Below are positions 47,326 to 57,846 of a DNA stretch of 64,000 nucleotides, piece after piece; the first letter of the stretch is position 1; each line of letters starts with the position of its first letter. Position numbers and translations under genes: made by a program. This stretch comes from Sphingobium sp. JS3065 (lineage in GTDB: Bacteria; Pseudomonadota; Alphaproteobacteria; Sphingomonadales; Sphingomonadaceae): the NCBI RefSeq assembly GCF_026427355.1, contig NZ_CP102664.1, positions 1,116,001-1,180,000 on the forward strand, in the 5' to 3' direction. The notes below the pieces were generated by a model. It was not told the DNA's origin and made no database searches. It saw only the letters and a list, made by a program, of their open reading frames with translations.

Positions 47326-47466
47326 GCGGTGAAAGCCGCAGCGCCATCATTGCCTCCACCTTGGAGCCATGATAGGGCGCGGCGGTTTGCGGGGCTTATC
47401 GAATGACAAGACGGGCCGCTTCCCCGTTCGGGTGTCCAAAGATCATGACAATTCGGCATTTTCTCC

Positions 47467-49395
47467 ATGGCTGACGAGATCACCGGCGCTATCGCGCGCA
47501 CCGATGACGAAAGCGCCCATGATCACGGCCATTCGGGACAGAAGGCCACGCTGAAGCTGGTGGTCGGCGCAATCGGGATCGTTTTCGGGGACATCGGCAC
47601 CAGCCCGCTTTACGCATTCCGGGAAACCTTCGCCGGGCATCACCATCTGGACCTGGACCCGGACCATATATTGGGCGTCATCAGCTTGATGTTCTGGTCG
47701 ATGATGCTGGTCGTGACCCTCAAATATGTCACCGTCATCATGCGCGCCGACAATAAGGGGGAGGGTGGCAGCCTTGCCCTGTTGGCGCTGATCAACGGCC
47801 AGACCAAGACACAGCGATGGTCGCGGGGAATCGTCCTGCTGGGCGTGTTCGCGACATCGCTTTTCTATGGCGATTCGATGATCACGCCCGCCGTTTCGGT
47901 ACTGTCGGCGGTCGAAGGGCTGGCGGTCTATAATAGCAGCCTTGCGCCCGTCATCCTGCCCACGGCGGTCGTCATCCTGCTGGGCCTGTTCTGGATACAG
48001 GGGCTGGGGACCAATCGAGTCGCTTCTTTGTTCGGCCCGATCATGCTGTCCTATTTCCTGACGATCGCGGTTCTGGGGATCATCAGCATCGCCAAGACGC
48101 CGGGCATACTCTATGCGTTCAACCCCTATTGGGCCGTCATGTTCTTCGCCACCGATCCGCTGCCCGCTTTTCTCGCTTTGGGCGCGGTGGTGCTGGCGGT
48201 GACGGGGGCCGAAGCGCTCTACGCCGATATGGGCCATTTCGGACGCAGCCCGATCCGGGTGTCCTGGCTGGCCTTCGTCCTGCCGGCGCTGATGATGAAC
48301 TATATGGGGCAAGGTGCGCTGCTGTTTCGCGAGGGCGCCGCGGCCCTGCATAGCCCCTTCTACTATCTGGCTCCGCAATGGGCGCAACTGCCGCTGGTCG
48401 GACTTGCCACGATGGCGGCGATCATCGCCAGCCAGGCGGTGATTTCCGGCGCCTTTTCCGTCACGCAGCAGGCGATCCAGCTCGGCTTCATGCCGCGCCT
48501 GCGGATCGCGCATACCAGCGCTTCGACCGCTGGCCAGATATACATTCCCCTGGTCAACTGGGGGTTGATGGTCATGGTAATCCTGCTGGTGCTGGTGTTC
48601 CAGACCTCATCGAACCTGACCGCCGCCTATGGCATCGCCGTCACGGGCGCGATGTTCATCGACAATGTATTGCTGACCGTCCTGCTCTATCGCCTGTGGA
48701 AATGGCGCTGGTATTATTCCGTCCCGTTGCTGACCGTGCTGTTTCTGGTGGACGGAGCCTATCTGGCCGCCAATCTCACGAAAGTGCCTGCGGGCGGCTG
48801 GTTCCCGCTACTGATCGGATTCGTGATCTTCACGCTGCTCACCACCTGGTCGCGGGGACGGCGGCTGGTGCAGGACCGGCTGCGCGAAGCCGCCATGCCG
48901 ATCCCTGTCTTCGTCGCATCGGCGGCCAACAGCGCCGTTCGCGTTCCCGGCACGGCGGTTTTCATGACCTCCACGCCTGATGGCGTGCCGCATGCGCTGC
49001 TGCACAATCTCAGGCATAACAAGGTGCTGCATGAGCGCGTCATCCTGTTGACCGTCAAGATCAAGGACGTGCCGGTCGTCGAGGATGACGGGCGTTGTAG
49101 GTTGGAGGATCTGGGCCGGGGCTTCTTCCGTCTGGTCCTGCAATATGGTTTCATGCAGGAACCCGACGTTCCCGCCGCGCTCAAGAATGTGACGGGCTGC
49201 GGCGAGGCGTTCAGGATGATGGACACCAGCTTCTTCCTGGCGCGGCAGACGTTGCTGCCGTCGGCCAAGCCGGGCATGCCGCTCTGGCGTGAGAAGATAT
49301 TCGCCTGGATGCTGCGCAATGCGGAAAGCGCAATGGAATTCTTCCGCCTGCCGACCAATCGCGTGGTCGAATTGGGCAGTCAGGTCGAAATCTGA
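47467..49395 (+). CDS. kup: Kup-type potassium uptake protein
   Basis: 642-residue proton-coupled potassium importer. The N-terminal motif [15 protein letters not shown] and about 12 membrane segments (residues 20-455) precede a cytoplasmic C-terminal domain, which includes the conserved [11 protein letters not shown] stretch. Length fits the family. It ends 3 bases before the left arm of a strong terminator hairpin. Confidence 0.95.
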   Translation: MADEITGAIARTDDESAHDHGHSGQKATLKLVVGAIGIVFGDIGTSPLYAFRETFAGHHHLDLDPDHILGVISLMFWSMMLVVTLKYVTVIMRADNKGEGGSLALLALINGQTKTQRWSRGIVLLGVFATSLFYGDSMITPAVSVLSAVEGLAVYNSSLAPVILPTAVVILLGLFWIQGLGTNRVASLFGPIMLSYFLTIAVLGIISIAKTPGILYAFNPYWAVMFFATDPLPAFLALGAVVLAVTGAEALYADMGHFGRSPIRVSWLAFVLPALMMNYMGQGALLFREGAAALHSPFYYLAPQWAQLPLVGLATMAAIIASQAVISGAFSVTQQAIQLGFMPRLRIAHTSASTAGQIYIPLVNWGLMVMVILLVLVFQTSSNLTAAYGIAVTGAMFIDNVLLTVLLYRLWKWRWYYSVPLLTVLFLVDGAYLAANLTKVPAGGWFPLLIGFVIFTLLTTWSRGRRLVQDRLREAAMPIPVFVASAANSAVRVPGTAVFMTSTPDGVPHALLHNLRHNKVLHERVILLTVKIKDVPVVEDDGRCRLEDLGRGFFRLVLQYGFMQEPDVPAALKNVTGCGEAFRMMDTSFFLARQTLLPSAKPGMPLWREKIFAWMLRNAESAMEFFRLPTNRVVELGSQVEI

Positions 49396-49398
49396 CGA

Positions 49399-49430
49399 AA
49401 AGGGGCGCGGCATGGCTACCGCGCCCCTTT
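49399..49430. terminator. Bidirectional terminator between kup and hsp20
   Basis: A perfect 12-bp stem AAAGGGGCGCGG/CCGCGCCCCTTT (49399-49410 and 49419-49430) with an 8-base loop. The A-stretch on one side and T-stretch on the other suit termination of both the kup (+) and heat-shock (-) transcripts. Confidence 0.85.
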
Positions 49431-49444
49431 CCCATTCGGTCGGA

Positions 49445-49909
49445 TCAGGCGGCGTCGCGGTCGCTGTTGATCTCGACAAGCTGACCGCCGTTGATGGCGA
49501 TCTTCTTCGGCTTCATCGCCTCCGGCACTTCGCGCACCAGTTCGATCGTCAGCAGGCCGTCGGCAAGATCGGCCTTCTCCACCCGCACGAAATCGGCGAG
49601 TTCGAAGCGGCGCTCGAAGCTGCGGTTGGCGATGCCGACATGCAGGAAACGCGCGCGGTCGCCGCCGGGCGCCTCTTCCTTCCGCCCGGTCACCTGGAGC
49701 AGGTTCTGCTGAGCCGTGATGTCGATCTCATCCGTGCGGAAGCCCGCCACGGCCAGCGTGACGCGATAGCGATCCTCGGAAAGCCGTTCGATATTGAAAG
49801 GGGGGTAATTGTCGCCCTGACTCAACCGGGCATTGTTTTCGATCAGGTCGAAGAGACGGTCGAAACCCACGGTCGAGCGGCGATAGGGGGTCAGGTCAAA
49901 ACCACGCAT
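49445..49909 (-). CDS. Hsp20 small heat-shock protein (IbpA-like)
   Basis: ATP-independent chaperone that holds unfolding proteins. 154 residues: N-terminal FDLTPYRRSTVGFDRLFDLIE as in alphaproteobacterial IbpA/HspA proteins, an alpha-crystallin domain (about 40-125, with AVAGFRTDEIDI) and the C-terminal PKKIAIN motif. ATG 49909 gives the usual N terminus and a 9-base spacing to GGGAG; ATG 49915 is an alternative. Heat control is visible upstream (RpoH promoter and ROSE-like leader). Confidence 0.93.
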   Translation of the reverse strand: MRGFDLTPYRRSTVGFDRLFDLIENNARLSQGDNYPPFNIERLSEDRYRVTLAVAGFRTDEIDITAQQNLLQVTGRKEEAPGGDRARFLHVGIANRSFERRFELADFVRVEKADLADGLLTIELVREVPEAMKPKKIAINGGQLVEINSDRDAA

Positions 49910-49918
49910 TGTCATAAT

Positions 49919-50000
49919 CTCCCAAAGAGCAAAATGAACATGCCGGACCCGGAACAAGGCATCCGGCGAACTCTGTCCGACCCCATGTGGCGGCCGGACG
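49919..50000 (-). promoter_or_regulatory. ROSE-type RNA thermometer in the hsp20 leader
   Basis: On the - strand the leader ends TTGCTCTTTGGGAG just before the start codon. The UUGCU box facing the Shine-Dalgarno sequence is the signature of ROSE elements, where heat melts the hairpin and frees the site. Two further stems are visible upstream: GTCCG/CGGAC and GCCGGA/TCCGGC. The leader length from the RpoH promoter (about 80-90 bases) is typical for ROSE. Confidence 0.75.
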
Positions 50001-50006
50001 CATTCG

Positions 50007-50034
50007 ATATGGTTCGGTGGGAGAGTGTTTCAAG
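50007..50034 (-). promoter_or_regulatory. RpoH (sigma-32) promoter of hsp20
   Basis: On the - strand CTTGAAA (50034-50028) is followed after 15 bases by CCATAT (50012-50007), matching the alphaproteobacterial heat-shock promoter pattern. Transcription would start near 50000, at the head of the ROSE-like leader. Confidence 0.75.
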
Positions 50035-50072
50035 AGGCGCTGAAACGGGAATTGCCGCGCCGGATAAGGCCC

Positions 50073-50113
50073 AAAAGAAAAGTACCCGGACCACGTTGCC
50101 GCGACCCGGGTAC
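50073..50113 (-). terminator. Strong intrinsic terminator of the small RNA
   Basis: On the - strand a fully paired 14-bp stem (with three G-U pairs) spans 50113-50082 around a GCAA tetraloop and is followed by TTTTCTTTT (50081-50073). The GNRA loop and T run exist only in the - reading, so it ends a - strand transcript coming from the lolC upstream region, not lolC or hsp20. Confidence 0.85.
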
Positions 50114-50228
50114 TGATGGACGATTGCTCGTCTCCCCCTTGGCCTGCCTCAACCGTTTCTTAGCCCCCTAAGCTCGAAACGGGATGCAGTATCCCTGAAC
50201 CACGGCCATTAACCTGTGCTTCGAGGCC
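50073..50228 (-). ncRNA. Candidate structured small RNA of unknown family
   Basis: About 155 bases on the - strand with no credible reading frame. A closing stem GCCTCGA (50227-50221)/TTGAGGC (50152-50146) encloses a GGGAT/ATCCC hairpin (50181-50195 region) and a CTTAG/CTAAG hairpin nested in a GTTTC/GAAAC stem. Then comes GACGA-GCAA-TCGTC (50132-50119), and finally the terminator at 50113-50073. A possible promoter lies just upstream: GTGACA and ATAGCT about 16 bases apart. It does not look like 6S, 4.5S, tmRNA or RNase P RNA. The 5' end is a guess. Confidence 0.5.
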
Positions 50229-50390
50229 TTAGCTATGGGCAGAGCGGGCCGGTGTCACGGGCTATTTCCGGTCCCTGTGATTTTCCCGATTACGCTGTGG
50301 CTCCCGTGCAACAATCCGCCAATGCTTGCCGTCGGTCGAGAGCATGCTAGACGGTCTGCCTGTCCCAATCGAGAGGCCGTTCGCGCCATC

Positions 50391-51641
50391 ATGATTCTGT
50401 CCCGATACGAACGCATGATTGCCAAGCGTTACCTGCTGCCCGGCAAGGGGGAGGGTTTCATCTTCCTCGTCGCCGGCATCAGCCTGGTGGCGGTGATGCT
50501 GGGGGTGGCGGCGCTTATCATCGTGATGAGCGTGATGAACGGCTTTCGCGCCGAACTGTTCGACAAGATCGTCGGCCTCAACGGCCATGCCGTGGTCCAG
50601 GGCTATGGCGGGCGCCTGCCGGACTGGAAAGCGGTGCTGAAGGAGGCGAAGGCGACGCCCGGCGTCACTAGCGCAACGCCGTTGATCGAGCAGCCTTTGC
50701 TCGGCAGCTTCCAGGGCCGGGTGGACGCGGTGCTGGTACGCGGCATGACCGTGAACGACATTCGGAACAACGCGACCCTGAAGGCCAAGGTCGTTGCGGG
50801 CAAGCTGAGCGCGCTGACACCCAATGGCGGCAAGGTGGGGATCGGGTCGCGCCTGGCGGAAAATCTGGGCATACAGTTGGGCGACAGCATCACCATCATC
50901 AATCCGGCGGGCCGTTCGACGCCCTTCGGCACCGTGCCCCGGCAGGTTTCCTATCAAGTCGCCGCCATTTTCGAAGTCGGCATCTATGATTATGACAAGG
51001 CGTTCGTGGTCATGCCGGTGGAGGACGCCCAGACCCTGCTGCTGCTGGGCGACGTCGTCAGCATGATCGAGGTCGAGACGGTGAACGCCGACCAGGTCGC
51101 CGCCATATTGGAACCGCTGGCCGCCAAGGTCGCGGGGCGCGCCATCGTGACGGATTGGCGTCAGATGAACGCTTCCCTGTTCGAAGCGCTGGCGGTGGAA
51201 CGGGTCGCGATGTTCGTGGTGCTGTCGATCATCGTGCTGGTCGCGGTGTTCAACATCCTCTCGTCGCTGATCATGCTGGTGCGCGCCAAGACGCGCGACA
51301 TCGCGATCTTGCGGACCATGGGGGCGAGCCGTGTAGGCCTGGTCAAGATATTCATGACCGTGGGCGTGACGATCGGGTCGCTCGGCATGGCGGCGGGCAT
51401 GGTGTTGGGCTTCACCTTCCTGTTCTTCCGCCAGAGCGTGGTGAACGCTATCCAGTTCCTGACCGGGCAGAATCTATGGGATCCCTCGATCCGTTTCCTC
51501 ACCGAACTGCCCGCCAAGCCCGATCCGGTGGAGATCGCCATCATCTGCCTGATGGCGCTGGTCTTCAGCTTCCTGGCGACGCTCTATCCCGCGTTCAAGG
51601 CCGCCAATACCGATCCCGTGCAGGTGCTGCGCTATGAATGA
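50391..51641 (+). CDS. lolC: Lipoprotein-releasing ABC transporter permease (LolC/LolF-like)
   Basis: Inner-membrane permease that extracts lipoproteins for transfer to LolA. 416 residues: [19 protein letters not shown] at the start, one membrane helix (about 25-50), a large periplasmic domain, then three C-terminal helices (FtsX/MacB fold). ATG 50391 begins the conserved N terminus; the frame to 50235 is not conserved-looking. Only one permease gene is present beside lolD, so it may act as both LolC and LolE (inference). Confidence 0.92.
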   Translation: MILSRYERMIAKRYLLPGKGEGFIFLVAGISLVAVMLGVAALIIVMSVMNGFRAELFDKIVGLNGHAVVQGYGGRLPDWKAVLKEAKATPGVTSATPLIEQPLLGSFQGRVDAVLVRGMTVNDIRNNATLKAKVVAGKLSALTPNGGKVGIGSRLAENLGIQLGDSITIINPAGRSTPFGTVPRQVSYQVAAIFEVGIYDYDKAFVVMPVEDAQTLLLLGDVVSMIEVETVNADQVAAILEPLAAKVAGRAIVTDWRQMNASLFEALAVERVAMFVVLSIIVLVAVFNILSSLIMLVRAKTRDIAILRTMGASRVGLVKIFMTVGVTIGSLGMAAGMVLGFTFLFFRQSVVNAIQFLTGQNLWDPSIRFLTELPAKPDPVEIAIICLMALVFSFLATLYPAFKAANTDPVQVLRYE

Positions 51642-52323
51642 GATATTGAAGGTCGGCGGCCTGAAGCGCAGCTTCACCCAGGGCGGCGTCACCATAGAGG
51701 TGCTGCGCGGCGTCGACCTGTCAGTGGCGCCGGGGGAGATCGTGGCGTTGCTCGGCCCATCGGGATCGGGAAAATCGACCCTGCTTCAGGCGGTCGGGCT
51801 GCTGGAGGGCGGCTTCGACGGATCGATCCGCATCGGCGGCGAAGAAGCGGCGAAACTCGACAATGACGGGCGGACGCGGTTGCGCCGTGACGCGCTGGGC
51901 TTCGTCTACCAGTTCCATCATCTGCTCCCCGACTTCAACGCGGTGGAGAATGTCATATTGCCGCAGGTGATCCGCGACGCCGACATGGCGAGCGCCCGCG
52001 TTCGCGCCGAATCGCTGTTGGGATCGTTGGGCCTTGGCCATCGCCTCGAACATCGGCCAAGCCAGTTGTCCGGCGGCGAGCAGCAGCGCGTGGCCGTGGC
52101 GCGAGCGCTCGCCAACCGGCCTGCCCTCGTTCTGGCGGACGAGCCGACCGGCAATCTGGACGAGCGGACCGCCGATGTCGTGCTGGCCGAATTCCTGCGG
52201 CTGGTGCGGGAGGAAGGCTCCGCCGCGCTGGTGGCCACGCATAATGAGCGGCTGGCGCGGAAGATGGACCGGGTGGTCCGCCTTCACGAAGGACTGCTGG
52301 ACGAAAGTTCAGGCCGAATGTGA
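51634..52323 (+). CDS. lolD: Lipoprotein-releasing ABC transporter ATPase LolD
   Basis: 229-residue ATPase of the Lol system with Walker [11 protein letters not shown]-loop region [16 protein letters not shown], signature [15 protein letters not shown] and Walker [14 protein letters not shown]. The start overlaps the lolC end by 8 bases. Its 3' end overlaps the convergent diguanylate cyclase gene by 15 bases. Confidence 0.95.
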   Translation: MNEILKVGGLKRSFTQGGVTIEVLRGVDLSVAPGEIVALLGPSGSGKSTLLQAVGLLEGGFDGSIRIGGEEAAKLDNDGRTRLRRDALGFVYQFHHLLPDFNAVENVILPQVIRDADMASARVRAESLLGSLGLGHRLEHRPSQLSGGEQQRVAVARALANRPALVLADEPTGNLDERTADVVLAEFLRLVREEGSAALVATHNERLARKMDRVVRLHEGLLDESSGRM

Positions 52324-54117
52324 CGCCACATCCCGGACCGTCGCGATGACGATCTGGTTGCGGCCCTGGCTTTTCGCCCGAAGCAGCGCGGCATCGGCCG
52401 TCCGGACCAGCGTCTCCGCCCGGCCATGGTCGGGGAAGACGGCCAGGCCGAAGGATGCGGTGATCGGCCCCAGTTCCTCACCCCGATGCTCGACGCGCAG
52501 ATCCTGCAATTTCTGCTGCACCTGGATAGCGCGATCGATCGCCTGATCCTGCGCGAAGCCGGGCATGAGCAGCACGAACTCCTCCCCGCCCAGGCGGAAA
52601 GCGCAGTCCTTTTCGCGCAGCGCTTCGTTGAGCACGGCCCCCACGGCGCGCAGCACCGCATCGCCTGCGTCATGGCCATGGCTGTCGTTGAACCGCTTGA
52701 AATGGTCGATGTCGACCATCAGGCAGGCCAGCGGCGCCATCGCGTTTTCGGCATGGATCACCCGCTCCCTGAATACAGTGTCGAAGCGGCGCCGGTTGGC
52801 AAGGCCGGTCAGCGGGTCAGCCATTGCCATCTGGCGCAGCGCGTCGCGCAGCCGCAGATTGGCGAGCGCCAGGCTGATATTTTCCGCCAGCATTTCCAGA
52901 TATCTTTCCGTGCGGCTGATCTGTTCCGCGGTCCGGTCGTCAGGCTGCTCGACATAGAGCAGGCCGATGCTTTCCCCTTGCGCCGTCAGGGGAATGCAGA
53001 TGGTGGACGCCACGATGTTTCCGGCCAGATGCTCGCACGGAATGTCGACCATCTCGCCGGTCGGCTTGTGGGTCTGCCCGCGCCTCAGCGCCCAGCAGGC
53101 CGTCGGCGCGAATTCCTCGCCCGACTGCCGGGGCGACAGCCAGTCGCAGGCCTGCGCCATCACATTGCGGCGGGTGTCGTGCATGTAGAGCCGTCCAGCG
53201 AAACCGGGCGCGATTTCAGGCGCGAAACGTCGGACGACCTCGACAAGATCGCTTATATTGTCGCATCCTTGCAGGCGTTGGGTCATGCGCGAAAGCTGAT
53301 CGCGCGTGATCCGGTCCGCATCCCGTTCCTGTTCCAGCCTTTGCCTTTCCAGGCCGTTTTCCCGGAAAATGCGGATGGCCTGCGCCATGTCGCCGATCTC
53401 GTCCACCTGGGGAAAATCGGGTGGCACGGCAGCATAATCCTGCGCCGCCAGCCGGGTCACGACATCGCTCAGCCGCACCACCGGACGCAGGATGCGCTGC
53501 TTCAGGATGAAATAGAGCACGCACAGGAACAGCAGGGCGGTCGCGCCCAGCATGATTTCCGACATGAGCCGCCATTGCCGGGCCGCTTCGGTTGCCTGCC
53601 GGACGGTGTTTTCCGTCCGCTGGTCCAGCATATATTGGAACTTGCCGATCTGGGCGGCGACGCGATCCAGTTCCCGGCCATATTCGTCACCGAACAATAT
53701 CTTGCGCGCTGTTCCCTGGTCTCTGCTTTCGGCGGCCTTGATGGCGGCTTCCTGCTCGTCGATCAGCGCATCGGCCCAGTGCAAACCCTCCCGCAGGGCC
53801 GCGAGTTCGGCGATGCTGGCTCCCTGATCGTGCAGATGGGCAATCCTCCGTTCGACCGAGCGGAGCGCCGCCTTTTCCCGGCGATAGGCGATGATATGCG
53901 ACGGGTCGCCCGTGATCGCAAAGGCGCGCGCATGTTCGGTCAGGCGATAGCTGTCCTCCTCCAGCGTGGAGGTCATCTGATCGAAGACGGCACGCTGTTC
54001 GACGGCGGCGCGTTCTTTCTCTTCGATGCTGGACGCCATGAGCATGACGGCGCCCGATACCAGCGTGAGGGCCACGGTGGCCCCATAGGCATAGTTGGTG
54101 ATGGTGGCTAATCGCAT
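52309..54117 (-). CDS. Membrane-bound GAF-GGDEF diguanylate cyclase
   Basis: 602 residues: membrane helix (about 10-30), periplasmic CHASE3-like four-helix sensor (about 35-185), second helix (about 187-210), HAMP, GAF domain (about 290-420) and a C-terminal GGDEF domain. The active site is GGEEF; R-E-K-D five residues before it is an inhibitory I-site. It should make c-di-GMP under feedback control. The signal is unknown. It is the only c-di-GMP enzyme in the window, far from the Pel-like locus. Confidence 0.92.
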   Translation of the reverse strand: MRLATITNYAYGATVALTLVSGAVMLMASSIEEKERAAVEQRAVFDQMTSTLEEDSYRLTEHARAFAITGDPSHIIAYRREKAALRSVERRIAHLHDQGASIAELAALREGLHWADALIDEQEAAIKAAESRDQGTARKILFGDEYGRELDRVAAQIGKFQYMLDQRTENTVRQATEAARQWRLMSEIMLGATALLFLCVLYFILKQRILRPVVRLSDVVTRLAAQDYAAVPPDFPQVDEIGDMAQAIRIFRENGLERQRLEQERDADRITRDQLSRMTQRLQGCDNISDLVEVVRRFAPEIAPGFAGRLYMHDTRRNVMAQACDWLSPRQSGEEFAPTACWALRRGQTHKPTGEMVDIPCEHLAGNIVASTICIPLTAQGESIGLLYVEQPDDRTAEQISRTERYLEMLAENISLALANLRLRDALRQMAMADPLTGLANRRRFDTVFRERVIHAENAMAPLACLMVDIDHFKRFNDSHGHDAGDAVLRAVGAVLNEALREKDCAFRLGGEEFVLLMPGFAQDQAIDRAIQVQQKLQDLRVEHRGEELGPITASFGLAVFPDHGRAETLVRTADAALLRAKSQGRNQIVIATVRDVASHSA

Positions 54118-54245
54118 AGTCCCGCAAGCTAGGCCTTAATTCTTGGAGAGATGTTAACTACCTTCACCGTGGCGCAAATTTTACCCACGACTTTCTTGAT
54201 CCGGGGGCTGGCGTCGAATCGACGGGAGCGCCTAGATTGCCTGCC

Positions 54246-57200
54246 ATGCCCCATGCCGGTTTCGTCCCCCTTCGCGTCTTTTCATCCTTCACCATGCTGG
54301 AAGGGGCGATAGACCCCAAGAAGATCGCGAAACAGGCCAAGGCGCTGGGTTTCCCGGCGGCGGCCATCACCGACCGCAATGGTCTCTACGGCTCCATGGC
54401 CTTTTCCGACGCCTGCAAGGGGGAGGGGGTGCAGCCGATCATCGGCGCGATGGTCGGCGTGGCGCGGCCCGAGCGCCCGGCCAATGCTGCGGCGGTGCAC
54501 GACTGGATCGCCCTCTATGCGCAGGATGCCGTGGGCTATGACAATTTGTGCGCGCTGGTTTCGATGGCGCATCTGGACCGCCCGGTCGAGGAAGTGCCGC
54601 ATATCAGCCTGGATATGCTGGAAGGCCGCACCGACGGGTTGATCGCCCTGACCGCTGGAGGCGAAGGAGCGCTTGCCCGTCTGTTCGCGGAGGACCAGCC
54701 CGCCGCCGCGCACGCCTATGTGAAGCGGCTGGAGGCGTTGTTCCCCGGACGGCTCTACATCGAAATCTGCCGCCGTCTCGATCCGGTCGAGGGGAAGGCG
54801 GAACCGGAACTGCTCGCCCTGGCCTATGCCCGCGACCTGCCTTTGGTGGCGACCAATCCGACTTGTTTCACCGAGCCGCATTTCCATGAGGCGCATGACG
54901 TGATGCTCTGCATCGCCGACAGCGCCTATGTCGAGACGCCCGACCGGCGGACCAGCTCGCCCGACGCCTGGATGAAACCGGCGGCGGAAATGAAGCGATT
55001 GTTCGAGGATTTGCCCGAAGCGCTGGCCAACACGCTGGTCGTCGCGCAGCGTTGTGCCGTCGCGGCACCCAAGCGCAAGCCCATCCTACCCAGCCTGGCC
55101 GGCGATATAGAGGGCGAGGCGAAGATGCTGCGCGATCAGGCGGCGGACGGGCTGGAAGCGCGGCTGGCCAAGGCGGGCATCACGGACGAGGAAGCGCGCA
55201 AGCCCTATTTCGACCGATTGAAGTTCGAAACCGACATCATCATCCAGATGGGCTTTCCCGGTTACTTCCTGATCGTCGCCGACTTCATCAGATGGGCGAA
55301 GGATCATGACATTCCGGTCGGTCCGGGCCGTGGTTCGGGCGCTGGATCGGTCGTCGCCTGGGCGCTGACGATCACCGATCTCGATCCGCTGCAATTGGGA
55401 TTGCTGTTCGAACGCTTCCTGAACCCGGAACGTGTGTCGATGCCGGACTTCGACATCGACTTCTGCGAAACCCGGCGCGGCGAAGTGATTCGCTACGTCC
55501 AGCAGAAATATGGCGCGGATCATGTCGCGCAGATCATCACCTTCGGAAAGCTGAAGGCGCGCGCCGTGCTCAAGGATACGGGCCGCGTTTTGCAGATGAG
55601 CTATGGTCAGGTCGACCGCCTGGCCAAGCTGGTGCCTAACCATCCGACCGACCCCTGGACGCTGGAACGATCCCTGAATGGCGTGGCCGAGTTCCGGGCG
55701 GAATATGACAATGACGCGCAGGTCAAGCGCCTGATCGACTATGCCATGAAGCTGGAAGGCTTCCCGCGGCATAGCTCCACCCATGCGGCGGGCGTGGTGA
55801 TCGCGGACAGGCCCCTGTCGCAACTGGTGCCGCTCTATCGCGATCCCCGGTCCGACATGCCGGTCACGCAGTTCGACATGAAATATGTCGAGGGCGCGGG
55901 GCTGGTGAAGTTCGACTTCCTCGGCCTCAAGACGCTGTCGGTGTTGCAGAAGGCTGTGCAATTGCTCGCCGGACGGGGCGTGGAGATCGACCTTAATGCG
56001 CTCGGTTGGGACGATCCGGCGGTTTATGAGCTGCTCCAGCGCGGCGACACGGTGGGCGTGTTCCAGTTGGAATCGGAAGGCATGCGCAAGACGCTGGCCG
56101 CCGTGCGTCCGACCAATTTCGGGGACATCATTGCGCTGGTGTCGCTCTATCGCCCCGGCCCGATGGACAATATCCCCATGTTTGGGCGTCGCAAGAACGG
56201 CCAGGAAGATATTGAATACCCTCACATTCTTCTGAAGCCTATCCTTGAAGAGACCTATGGCATCTTCGTCTATCAGGAACAGGTGATGCAGGCCGCGCAG
56301 ATATTGGCGGGCTATTCGCTGGGTGACGCCGACCTGCTGCGCCGCGCCATGGGCAAGAAGATCAAGGCGGAGATGGACGCCCAGCGCGCCCGCTTCGTCG
56401 AAGGATGCGCGAAGAGCGACATCGCGGCGGGCAAGGCGAACGATCTGTTCGATTTGATCGACAAGTTCGCCGGCTATGGCTTCAACAAGTCGCATGCGGC
56501 CGCCTATGCCTTGCTCGCCTATCAGACCGCCTGGTTGAAGGCGCATTATCCGGCGGAATTCTACGCCGCGTCCATGGCCTTCGATATTCACCTGACCGAC
56601 AAGCTGACGGTGTTCGTGGACGATATGCGGCGGATGGGGTTGGGCTGCCTGGCGCCTGACATCAACCGCAGCGAGGCGGATTTTTCGGTCGAGGCGGTCG
56701 AGCAGGAAGGCGATGATCCGCGCCTCGCCTTTGCCGTGCGCTATGCCCTGGGTGGCCTGAAAGGCGTGGGCGAAAAGGCGATGGAGCAATTGGTTGCAGA
56801 GCGTGATGCGGGCGGCCCGTTCAAGTCGCTGGACGATTTCGCCGACCGCATCGAACCGCGCCTGCTCAACCGGCGGCAGTTGGAAAGCCTGGCGGCGGCG
56901 GGCGCATTCGATGGCGTGCATGCGGACCGGGCCGGTGTCCATGCGGCGGCGGAAACGATCCTCAGCGTGGCCTCCAGCGCTGCGGAGGCGCGGGAGAGCG
57001 GGCAGGGCGGCCTGTTCGGGGATGTCGAAACGCCGCATGCCGATGTCCGCATTCCGCCGCATCAGACCTGGTCGACGGCGGACCGCATGGCGCAGGAAAA
57101 GGATGCGTTCGGCTTTTATTTCTCCGCCCATCCGGTCGACCGCTATCGGCATCTGGCCGAGGCCCGGGGCGCGAAAAGCTATGGCGCCATTTGCACCGAG

Positions 57201-57782
57201 CCTGTTGCCGAGGGTGGCCGGGCCAATGGCGTAATGGCCGCCATGGTCGAAGATGTGCGTTGGCGCGAAACCAAGCGCGGCGCGAGATATGCCGCCGCTA
57301 CCTTCTCCGACAGCAGCGGCCAGTTCCAGGCAAGCTGTTTCGATGAGGATGCCTGCAAGGCAATAGAGGACATGGCCCGCGAGGGCGATTGCGCCCTGCT
57401 GATGGTGGAACTGGATCGCTTGCCGGGCGAGGAAACGCCGCGCGTGACGATCCGCGGCGTCGAGCCTTTCCGGCAATTGGCCAATAATTCCCGCATGGAA
57501 TTGATCGTCGATGTCAGCGATGCAACGGCGGTCGAAGCGCTCGCACAGCTATTGGCGCGGGCCCGGGGAGGGCGTAGCGAGATATTCCTCCGAGCGCCGG
57601 TGGGCGGGGGCAGGGCGGCGCGCTTGTTCCTGGGTGATGATTATCTGATCGGTGCGGATCAGGTGGACAGCATCGCAACGATAGCAGGCTTGCGCATCGG
57701 CTCTTTCGAACGGATGGATGCCAAGGCGGACGGCTATCGCGCACGCAACCGGCGGTCGGGCCTGCGATTGGTAGCTGGCTGA
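54246..57782 (+). CDS. dnaE: DNA polymerase III alpha subunit
   Basis: Replicative polymerase, 1178 residues. PHP domain first, then palm with GPGRGSGAGSVVAW and the catalytic acids in MPDFDIDFCE, fingers, HhH and OB domains (OB near 1040-1130). ATG 54246 gives the usual M-x-H-A-G-F start; a TTG at 54237 with GGGAG upstream is possible. In the PHP domain the expected HS-x-YS motif reads FSSFT, so the first metal-binding His is absent and PHP exonuclease activity is unlikely. Confidence 0.95.
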   Translation: MPHAGFVPLRVFSSFTMLEGAIDPKKIAKQAKALGFPAAAITDRNGLYGSMAFSDACKGEGVQPIIGAMVGVARPERPANAAAVHDWIALYAQDAVGYDNLCALVSMAHLDRPVEEVPHISLDMLEGRTDGLIALTAGGEGALARLFAEDQPAAAHAYVKRLEALFPGRLYIEICRRLDPVEGKAEPELLALAYARDLPLVATNPTCFTEPHFHEAHDVMLCIADSAYVETPDRRTSSPDAWMKPAAEMKRLFEDLPEALANTLVVAQRCAVAAPKRKPILPSLAGDIEGEAKMLRDQAADGLEARLAKAGITDEEARKPYFDRLKFETDIIIQMGFPGYFLIVADFIRWAKDHDIPVGPGRGSGAGSVVAWALTITDLDPLQLGLLFERFLNPERVSMPDFDIDFCETRRGEVIRYVQQKYGADHVAQIITFGKLKARAVLKDTGRVLQMSYGQVDRLAKLVPNHPTDPWTLERSLNGVAEFRAEYDNDAQVKRLIDYAMKLEGFPRHSSTHAAGVVIADRPLSQLVPLYRDPRSDMPVTQFDMKYVEGAGLVKFDFLGLKTLSVLQKAVQLLAGRGVEIDLNALGWDDPAVYELLQRGDTVGVFQLESEGMRKTLAAVRPTNFGDIIALVSLYRPGPMDNIPMFGRRKNGQEDIEYPHILLKPILEETYGIFVYQEQVMQAAQILAGYSLGDADLLRRAMGKKIKAEMDAQRARFVEGCAKSDIAAGKANDLFDLIDKFAGYGFNKSHAAAYALLAYQTAWLKAHYPAEFYAASMAFDIHLTDKLTVFVDDMRRMGLGCLAPDINRSEADFSVEAVEQEGDDPRLAFAVRYALGGLKGVGEKAMEQLVAERDAGGPFKSLDDFADRIEPRLLNRRQLESLAAAGAFDGVHADRAGVHAAAETILSVASSAAEARESGQGGLFGDVETPHADVRIPPHQTWSTADRMAQEKDAFGFYFSAHPVDRYRHLAEARGAKSYGAICTEPVAEGGRANGVMAAMVEDVRWRETKRGARYAAATFSDSSGQFQASCFDEDACKAIEDMAREGDCALLMVELDRLPGEETPRVTIRGVEPFRQLANNSRMELIVDVSDATAVEALAQLLARARGGRSEIFLRAPVGGGRAARLFLGDDYLIGADQVDSIATIAGLRIGSFERMDAKADGYRARNRRSGLRLVAG

Positions 57783-57810
57783 CCCTCCTCCGGTTGGGGG
57801 ATATGGGCTG

Positions 57811-57846
57811 CCCAAATCCTTGAACTAAAAGAGGCTCATTTGGGCG
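57811..57846. repeat. Inverted repeat at the dnaE 3' junction
   Basis: GCCCAAAT (57811-57818) and ATTTGGGC (57839-57846) form perfect 8-bp arms 20 bases apart, between the dnaE stop and the last codons of the convergent radical SAM gene. It may act as a shared terminator although no T run follows. Confidence 0.4.

Noticed and set aside
50073..50228. Reading the structured - strand RNA as 6S, SRP, tmRNA or RNase P RNA
   Set aside because: None of the diagnostic features is present: no single long rod with a central bubble, no GGAAG/AGCA SRP loop, no tRNA-like ends, no RNase P core motifs.
55086..57476. A 796-codon - strand frame inside dnaE
   Set aside because: It lies fully within the well-supported dnaE gene and shows no family features.
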